Positions 6,498 to 10,150 of a DNA stretch of 10,150 nt are shown here, piece after piece (positions within the stretch are counted from its first letter, which is position 1; each line of letters starts with the position of its first letter). Made by a program: the position numbers and the translations under genes. Source of the stretch: JANQKX01 sp039028695 (GTDB lineage: Bacteria; Pseudomonadota; Alphaproteobacteria; Kiloniellales; Kiloniellaceae); contig JBCCHN010000171.1 of the NCBI GenBank assembly GCA_039028695.1, positions 1 through 10,150 on the forward strand. Direction: 5' to 3'. Below the pieces are notes generated by a model. The model was given only the letters and a program-made list of their open reading frames with translations, did not search any database and was not told where the DNA came from.

Positions 6498-6809
6498 ATG
6501 ACTGAAAATTGTGTGGATTTAGATGCTTACCGAGGAATGACTGCTCAAATAGAAACTGACCTGCGTCGAGAGCGACACTTCAGAGATCAGGCTCAATGGG
6601 ATGACGAGCAGCTTCAGCAGACAGAGTTGGAGGCAAGCCTCTTGGCAGAGCCTGCAGAAACTTGGCCGGAGATGGCTGCCCGTTTGCAGTACCTGATTCT
6701 TCTGTTTGCAGATACCGAAGAAGCCCAAGAACCGCAACGGAGGGCTCTGATTGCAATGGCTCTCGAGGATCTTGAGAGACTGTGCAGTTGTGAAGAAGGG
6801 AAGCCGTGA
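6498..6809 (+). CDS. Acidic helical hypothetical protein
   Basis: This 103-residue protein has no family I recognise. It is rich in Glu, Gln and Ala and almost entirely helix-forming, with a probable coiled segment at residues 18-55 (RRERHFRDQAQ to SLLAEPAE) and two further helices. Two Cys close to the end (SCEEGKP region) and one near the start are the only cysteines. No signal peptide or membrane segment is present, so it is expected in the cytoplasm. AGGGC lies about 9 nt before the ATG. Its stop overlaps the next start by 4 bases (GTGA at 6806-6809), which indicates translational coupling and a shared operon with the zinc-ribbon protein. Confidence 0.65.
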   Translation: MTENCVDLDAYRGMTAQIETDLRRERHFRDQAQWDDEQLQQTELEASLLAEPAETWPEMAARLQYLILLFADTEEAQEPQRRALIAMALEDLERLCSCEEGKP

Positions 6810-7003
6810 CTCTTGATCCAATCAAAAATGTTGCAATCGAACCATTGCCAGACGATGGTCCCAAACTTCGGATCTGCTTAAGGTGTCGAAGCGAATTTTC
6901 CAGTGAATGGTGTGGTGAAAGGATTTGCGCTCGCTGCAAAACCTCTACTGCATGGCGAAATAACAGCGGTTTAAATCCAATTGCAGCAAAGGTGAAACGA
7001 TAG
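6806..7003 (+). CDS. Small Cys4 zinc-ribbon-like protein (GTG start)
   Basis: This 65-residue protein has two CxxC knuckles, C24-x2-C27 and C41-x2-C44, with 13 residues between them and an extra Cys36. This is the layout of a zinc ribbon. The knuckles read CLRC and CARC, followed by a Trp and a basic tail ending KVKR, suggesting nucleic-acid or protein contact. The start is a GTG inside the 4-base overlap with the preceding gene. Similar tiny CLRC...CxRC proteins are common and uncharacterised in alphaproteobacteria, as far as I recall. No function can be assigned beyond probable metal binding. Confidence 0.65.
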   Translation: MTLDPIKNVAIEPLPDDGPKLRICLRCRSEFSSEWCGERICARCKTSTAWRNNSGLNPIAAKVKR

Positions 7004-7061
7004 ATCTTGTTTTGCCACAAGGTCGATCAGTGTTGAACTTGCCAAAGAAGGTATCCGTGAG

Positions 7062-7244
7062 ATGAGCCAGACCAATCGAGGCAAGAAGCACTGCTGTGCG
7101 CAGTGCGACACCAAGTTTTACGACCTAAACCGAAAAAATGCGGCCTGTCCGAATTGTGGTACTGTTCCAGTCGTTGCCAAAATACTCCCGAGAGCAAAGC
7201 ACAGGACCCGCGCCTTTAACATGCGGGGATCACGCTACCCTTGA
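7062..7244 (+). CDS. FYDLN-type (TIGR02300-like) small zinc-ribbon protein
   Basis: This 60-residue protein carries the FYDLN signature at 19-23 inside RGKKHCCAQCDTKFYDLN (6-23), followed by CPNCG. Two CxxC pairs (C12/C15 and C29/C32) form a likely zinc site. The pattern matches the N-terminal domain of the TIGR02300 FYDLN-acid family, known mainly from alphaproteobacteria. The usual family members continue into a long acidic tail; here the C-terminus is short and basic (RAKHRTRAF) instead. The acidic part is therefore missing, or this is a distinct short class. The function of the family is unknown. It is followed 31 bases later by the DUF1488 gene, probably in one transcript. Confidence 0.75.
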   Translation: MSQTNRGKKHCCAQCDTKFYDLNRKNAACPNCGTVPVVAKILPRAKHRTRAFNMRGSRYP

Positions 7245-7275
7245 AGGTTTTCCGAGACCGCGAGGAAATGAGGCC

Positions 7276-7542
7276 ATGTCGTTAAATTTCCCGAACCTTA
7301 GCCGCCGTTTTGATCCGAGCCGACGCCTGATCCAGTTCTGGGGATATGATAGCGCAATGGAAGTATCGTTTTTTGTTGATGTCAGTGCCCTTTTTGAACT
7401 TCACCCCTGCATTCGGAAGGTAGAATCAGGATACCTTGAAGCCTTCGATGCCTCGCGGGAGCAAATACACGAGGCAGCACGCAAAGCCTACATCGGTGCC
7501 CATAAGGGCGCTTATTTGTTGACTGCGTCCGATTTCAGGTAG
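7276..7542 (+). CDS. DUF1488 family protein
   Basis: This 88-residue protein matches the DUF1488 pattern: an N-terminal MSLNFPNLSRRFD, then IQFWGYDSAMEVSFFVD, and a C-terminal helix EAFDASREQIHEAARKAY ending in KGAYLLTASDF. Length is typical for the family. The function of DUF1488 is not established; it is a small cytoplasmic alpha/beta protein found widely in proteobacteria. The start at 7276 is chosen because GAGGAAATGAGG precedes it and the family begins MSLNFPN; the frame is open further upstream to 7138, but that part overlaps the FYDLN gene and lacks family similarity. Confidence 0.85.
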   Translation: MSLNFPNLSRRFDPSRRLIQFWGYDSAMEVSFFVDVSALFELHPCIRKVESGYLEAFDASREQIHEAARKAYIGAHKGAYLLTASDFR

Positions 7543-7561
7543 CGCCGAGCCTCACACAGTG

Positions 7562-7647
7562 AACGACTCGGGAGGATTGCCGCGGGAACCGACAAAAAGA
7601 GTCGTTGACATAAAGGTCTTTTCATCTGACCTTCCCGAATACGTATT
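7562..7647. promoter_or_regulatory. Cluster of inverted repeats upstream of the cold shock gene
   Basis: Three symmetrical elements lie in 86 bases: AACGACTC/GAGTCGTT (7562-7569/7599-7606), AAGGTC/GACCTT (7613-7618/7628-7633) and the palindrome AATACGTATT (7638-7647). A perfect -35 hexamer TTGACA (7605-7610) overlaps the first, but no -10 box stands at the right distance. This is probably a control region, with a leader of roughly 140-180 nt before the cold shock start. Confidence 0.35.
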
Positions 7648-7783
7648 GCATTCGATTTGCGCTACCTAAATTGCCGCTAACCCGGTCGACTTATTTATCC
7701 CCTGACAATGTGAGCGTACTCCCATCCCAATCGGCCATTTTCGCCGGTAGGGGGTCTCAATTAACATGTTAGAGGAACGAACT

Positions 7784-7993
7784 ATGACCATCGGTACTGT
7801 CAAATTTTTTAACTCAGCAAAAGGCTATGGTTTCATCCAACCGGAGGATGGCTCGAAAGACGCCTTCGTCCACATTTCCGCTGTCGAAAGAGCGGGATTG
7901 AGCAGTCTAAGTGAGGGACAAAAAGTCTCTTACGAAGTCCAACCGGGGAAAAACGGTAAATCCTCGGCTGAGAATCTGTCGTTGGTGGATTGA
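7784..7993 (+). CDS. Cold shock protein (CspA family)
   Basis: This 69-residue single cold-shock domain binds single-stranded RNA or DNA and acts as an RNA chaperone or antiterminator. It starts TIGTVKFFNSAKGYGFI with the RNP1 motif KGYGFI at 13-18, and RNP2 DAFVHIS is at 26-32. The end ENLSLVD is typical. Length and all aromatic binding positions (F8, F9, Y15, F17, F28, H30) are normal. The start at 7784 has AGAGGA about 8 nt upstream; an earlier in-frame ATG at 7766 would add MLEERT and lacks support from the family. The gene has a long gene-free leader with several inverted repeats. Carriage of a csp gene within a mobile element is uncommon but not unknown. Confidence 0.95.
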   Translation: MTIGTVKFFNSAKGYGFIQPEDGSKDAFVHISAVERAGLSSLSEGQKVSYEVQPGKNGKSSAENLSLVD

Positions 7994-8004
7994 CCTGTCT
8001 GATT

Positions 8005-8044
8005 TGGAGCCGCATTCAGTTAAGAAAATTGGATCGCGGCTCCA
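8005..8044 (+). terminator. Stem-loop after the cold shock gene (possible terminator)
   Basis: TGGAGCCGC (8005-8013) and GCGGCTCCA (8036-8044) form a 9-bp GC-rich perfect stem with a 22-nt loop, starting 12 nt after the stop codon. No T-run follows, so it may stabilise or process the message rather than terminate intrinsically. A further 7-bp inverted repeat CAACGCG/CGCGTTG is at 8103-8125; the rest of 7994-8262 holds no supported gene. Confidence 0.4.
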
Positions 8045-8262
8045 GCGTCACTCTCAGCCCATTTATAATCTCAGCCGGTTTGCGTGCATAGTGGGAGCGA
8101 AGCAACGCGCAATAGTCCCGCGTTGGCCCCTTTACCGAGACGATCTGGCATTTTGCCGGTTGTTCCGCCTCGCCCTCGGTGCAAAGAAGAATTCTAGTTC
8201 GGAGTAGAGAGCAAGCGGCAAAGAAACTCAGAACAATGCCGTTACCTAGTGGAGATTTTGAA

Positions 8263-8457
8263 ATGCGAAAGGCAGCGCCGATGAGTCCCGAGCAACGATT
8301 TGCAGCATCACAAAAAAAAGGTAAGCCGGTTTTTAAGGAACGTGACAAGGCGCAACAAGAATTTGAAGCAAAAACTGCGCGTCTACGAGCGCTAAGACTG
8401 GCTAAGGAAGCATCAGAACAAGACCCGGGCAGTCCACCGTCCAAAAAATCTTCTTAG
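8263..8457 (+). CDS. Short basic/charged helical hypothetical protein
   Basis: This 64-residue protein is dominated by charged residues and predicted helix: SPEQRFAASQKKGKPVFKERDKAQ, then QEFEAKTARLRALRLAKEA, then a Pro/Ser/Lys-rich tail. I recall similar small 'SPEQRF...KTARLRALRLAKEA' proteins in alphaproteobacteria, with no known function. It looks like a small coiled-coil cytoplasmic protein. The start at 8263 is chosen for GGAG 8 nt upstream; ATGs at 8236 and 8179 are in frame without a good ribosome site. It converges with the integrase gene. Confidence 0.6.
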   Translation: MRKAAPMSPEQRFAASQKKGKPVFKERDKAQQEFEAKTARLRALRLAKEASEQDPGSPPSKKSS

Positions 8458-8518
8458 ACACTCGCTTTTCGTGATTTTTGGGTTGTGACCCGTTCCGGAT
8501 CCAGGACAAACATTACCT

Positions 8519-8577
8519 GTGGAGAGTTGGGCCAATAAGTGGAGAGTTCGCATGTCCGCCTGGGGTCAATACTCTCC
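8519..8577. repeat. Short repeats GGAGAGT between converging genes
   Basis: GTGGAGAGTT occurs at 8519-8528 and 8539-8548, 20 bp apart, and ACTCTCC, the inverted form, at 8571-8577. They lie in the gene-free gap 8458-8662 downstream of both the small hypothetical gene and the integrase. The two-helical-turn spacing suggests a protein binding site, but the number of copies is low. Confidence 0.3.
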
Positions 8578-8662
8578 TATTTCAGACTTCTCGGTAAGAG
8601 TCCGCATCTGGGTGATTAGCGGAAGTTTCCGGCCATGATGCTCAATAGAATTGGTAATTTTC

Positions 8663-9877
8663 TTAAGCCCCACAAAGAGTTTTTTCGACCCTTTGGCTTT
8701 TGGAGAGATTATCTGCCACGACTTCAGTTGCCGCTCTCAATGTATCATCGATAAGGTGAGCATACCGCAGTGTAGTCTGAGCTTGTGTATGACCGAGCAG
8801 TGCCCCAATGACTGGTAAGGATAATCCTTGTGAGGCCAATACACTGGCATAAGTGTGGCGCAGATCATGAATTCGCACATCTTCAAGGCCAGCAATTGAT
8901 CTGACAGCTAACCAGGTCCGTTTGATATCTGTCAGGGGCCGGTCGTGCTTGCCTGGAAAAACGAAATCACCTTTTATGGTCGCTTGCCGATTACGAAGGA
9001 GTTGAATTGTAGCCTTTGACAAGGGCACGCGATGGAGCTTGCGTTGTTTCGTTTCGTTGCTCTGTTTGGTCCAAATACCTGCGTTGAGATCAAATTGATC
9101 CCATCTGGCTTTCAAGCCCTCTCCTTTACGGCAGCCCGTTAGCAATAGAAACCTGATGACATCGCAGGATGTTTCCTCACCATGTTTACTCAGCGCATCA
9201 AAGAGTCGTTCAATCTCTGTCTCGTCGAGATATCGGGATCGCTTGTTTTCTGGGTTCCTGCGAAATCCTGAAGCAGGATTTCTATCGATCCAACCCCACC
9301 GTAGTGCCAGGTCGAACCCCTTCCTCAGGACTTCAAGTACCCGATTGGCTCGGATAGGACGGTCTTTGGAAATGTCCCGATGAAGCCGGTCGCAGTCGTA
9401 CGAGGTGATGTCTGCGACCTTGGTTGTCCCCATGGCAGGCAATATTAGCTTTTGCCACATGGAGCGATCATCTGCGGCAGCTCGTGGTGCTTTGTTTGGC
9501 AAATGTTCGGATTGGTACTTAGCGAATAGATCTTTTACAGTCGGCGCGTGTCGCTCTCTTTCTCGGAAAAGCAAGGGGTCATCTCCGCGATCCACCAAAC
9601 GCTTCAGAGATTCGGCTTCTCGTCGAGCAGCTAAGACTGTCCAATCCGGATAGCTACCGATAGTCATGCGACGTTCACGGCCCTTAATACGATAATTCAA
9701 TACGAACGCTCTGGCTCCCGCGGCGGTCACGCGCAGTCCAAAGCCCTTCAGATCAGCATCATAGGTAATTCGATTGCCCTTGGCTGGCGGTGCTAAAGAG
9801 CGGACCAAGCGATCATTGAGCCGCTTTTTGGGATGTGTCCGCAAAGTGTCCGTAATTGAAAGGGAATCGAATGGCAT
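8663..9877 (-). CDS. int: Tyrosine recombinase / integrase, DUF4102 (P4-like) type
   Basis: This 404-residue site-specific recombinase is the likely agent that inserted the element into the initiator tRNA. Residues about 16-103 form the DUF4102 arm-binding domain (KKRLNDRLVRSL, ADLKGFGLRV, RRMTIGSYPDWTVLAARREA). A SAM-like core-binding domain follows at about 111-200. The catalytic domain (about 215-385) is intact: Arg250 in LLLTGCRKGE, Lys277, His337-x-x-Arg340 in IHDLRHTYAS, His363 in LLGHTQ and the nucleophile Tyr372. The start at 9877 has GAGG about 8 nt upstream. The gene begins 103 bases inside the right att copy and reads inward. In many tRNA islands the integrase instead lies beside the intact tRNA. 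Its 5' codons overlap a paired TGTCCG motif that is also present at the left end. Confidence 0.95.
   Translation of the reverse strand: MPFDSLSITDTLRTHPKKRLNDRLVRSLAPPAKGNRITYDADLKGFGLRVTAAGARAFVLNYRIKGRERRMTIGSYPDWTVLAARREAESLKRLVDRGDDPLLFRERERHAPTVKDLFAKYQSEHLPNKAPRAAADDRSMWQKLILPAMGTTKVADITSYDCDRLHRDISKDRPIRANRVLEVLRKGFDLALRWGWIDRNPASGFRRNPENKRSRYLDETEIERLFDALSKHGEETSCDVIRFLLLTGCRKGEGLKARWDQFDLNAGIWTKQSNETKQRKLHRVPLSKATIQLLRNRQATIKGDFVFPGKHDRPLTDIKRTWLAVRSIAGLEDVRIHDLRHTYASVLASQGLSLPVIGALLGHTQAQTTLRYAHLIDDTLRAATEVVADNLSKSQRVEKTLCGA
9835..9852 (+). promoter_or_regulatory. Paired TGTCCG motif, possible integrase arm-type site (right)
   Basis: TGTCCG at 9836-9841 and 9847-9852 repeats the left-end arrangement with the same 11-bp offset, here inside the first codons of the integrase gene. 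A further single TGTCCG lies at 9902-9907. Binding by the integrase's DUF4102 domain is an inference. Confidence 0.4.
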
Positions 9878-9920
9878 TCACTGACCTCGACTGTCGCTTA
9901 ATGTCCGAAATATTCAAATA

Positions 9921-9958
9921 ATATCAATATGATATAATAAAAGATCGAAGTCTTTCAA
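9921..9958 (-). promoter_or_regulatory. Possible integrase promoter with inverted repeat
   Basis: On the minus strand TTGAAA (complement of 9953-9958) and TATATC (complement of 9931-9936) are 16 bp apart, upstream of the integrase start. The inverted repeat ATATCA-ATA-TGATAT (9921-9935) overlaps the -10 box, so self-repression by the integrase or an excisionase is plausible. Confidence 0.35.
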
Positions 9959-9980
9959 GGCACTGCAATCATCGGAACTA

Positions 9981-10036
9981 AGGCTCATAACCTGAAGGTC
10001 GCAGGTTCTAATCCTGCCCCCGCAACCAACATAAAC
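9981..10036 (+). repeat. Right attachment-site copy (attR), truncated tRNA-fMet 3' part
   Basis: This is the second copy of the 56-bp repeat. It has the anticodon loop, T arm, acceptor 3' strand and CCA, but no matching D arm or acceptor 5' strand upstream, so it is not a tRNA gene. The T-loop purine after TTC (A114 in the left copy) is T here (10009), consistent with loss of selection or an origin from the element's own core. Confidence 0.93.
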
Positions 10037-10064
10037 GCCGCTAAAGCAATCGCTTAGCGGCGTT
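10034..10064 (+). terminator. Stem-loop after the right att copy (original tRNA terminator)
   Basis: AACGCCGCTAA (10034-10044) pairs perfectly with TTAGCGGCGTT (10054-10064) around a 9-nt loop. It probably terminated the tRNA transcript before the element entered and was pushed 9.9 kb away. Only TTA follows the stem, so the T-run is poor. The last 86 bases of the window appear to be chromosome; no gene is supported there. Confidence 0.6.
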
Positions 10065-10150
10065 ATTCGTTTCTGCACCATCCCCATCCAACCCACAACG
10101 GAAGCGCCACGGAAGCAGCAAAAAGAGAAAAATGGCGGGCTATGGCGGGG

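Noticed and set aside
6580..7020. 146-codon minus-strand frame
   Set aside because: It is antisense to two coupled plus-strand genes that have start signals and a zinc-ribbon pattern.
7605..7633. Full promoter for the cold shock gene from TTGACA
   Set aside because: No acceptable -10 box is found 16-18 bp downstream, so only the hexamer is noted.
8016..8444. 142-codon minus-strand frame
   Set aside because: It lies opposite the small gene at 8263-8457 and a non-coding gap, has low-complexity Ser/Ala/Arg composition and no ribosome site.
9981..10028. Second tRNA-fMet gene
   Set aside because: The 5' half (acceptor 5' strand and D arm) is missing upstream, and the T-loop purine is changed; it is an att remnant.
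9914..10096. 60-codon minus-strand frame containing GGRIRTCDLQVMS
   Set aside because: This peptide is the antisense reading of the tRNA-fMet 3' part in the att copy; it is a well-known type of spurious prediction.

Overview
This window looks like a complete integrated genetic element of about 9.9 kb with a little chromosome on each side. The host is probably an alphaproteobacterium. The initiator tRNA at the left has the sequence style of that class, and several genes belong to small families common there (TIGR02300/FYDLN, DUF1488, a 69-residue cold shock protein). Base composition is intermediate. I cannot name a genus.

Boundaries: an intact initiator tRNA-fMet (57-133) is followed by the element. 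A 56-bp direct repeat (86-141 and 9981-10036, one mismatch) consists of the 3' two-thirds of this tRNA plus 8 bp downstream. The right copy has no 5' half and is a remnant. A full-length tyrosine recombinase of the DUF4102/P4-like type (8663-9877, minus) lies just inside the right copy. Both copies are followed at once by a long stem-loop, so the tRNA keeps a terminator-like structure after integration. A paired TGTCCG motif with 11-bp spacing occurs near both ends and may be an integrase arm site.

Left third (about 200-3400, minus strand): a plasmid-like module. It has a putative rolling-circle Rep (417-1673), a possible small Cys/His-rich protein (1702-1944), an excisionase-like HTH protein with a TTG start (2027-2230) and a second, compact tyrosine recombinase of 201 aa (2609-3214). 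Striking perfect inverted repeats lie at 2236-2255, 2534-2555, 3215-3244 and 3371-3394.

Middle (3458-6412, plus strand): envelope-related cargo. It holds a small secreted protein, a lipid A type (HtrB/LpxL) acyltransferase and a secreted protein made of six Cys-paired repeats. About 700 bases without a convincing gene (3815-4514) separate the first two.

Right third (6498-8457, plus strand): a run of very small genes: an acidic hypothetical protein, two Cys4 zinc-ribbon-like proteins, DUF1488, a cold shock protein and a short basic/coiled hypothetical protein. The integrase follows, reading towards them.

Overall the element combines an integration system (large integrase plus att sites), a possible autonomous replication/resolution system and cargo that could change the cell surface and regulation. 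I see no relaxase, capsid, packaging or conjugation gene. Self-transfer is therefore not supported, although excision and hitch-hiking are possible.
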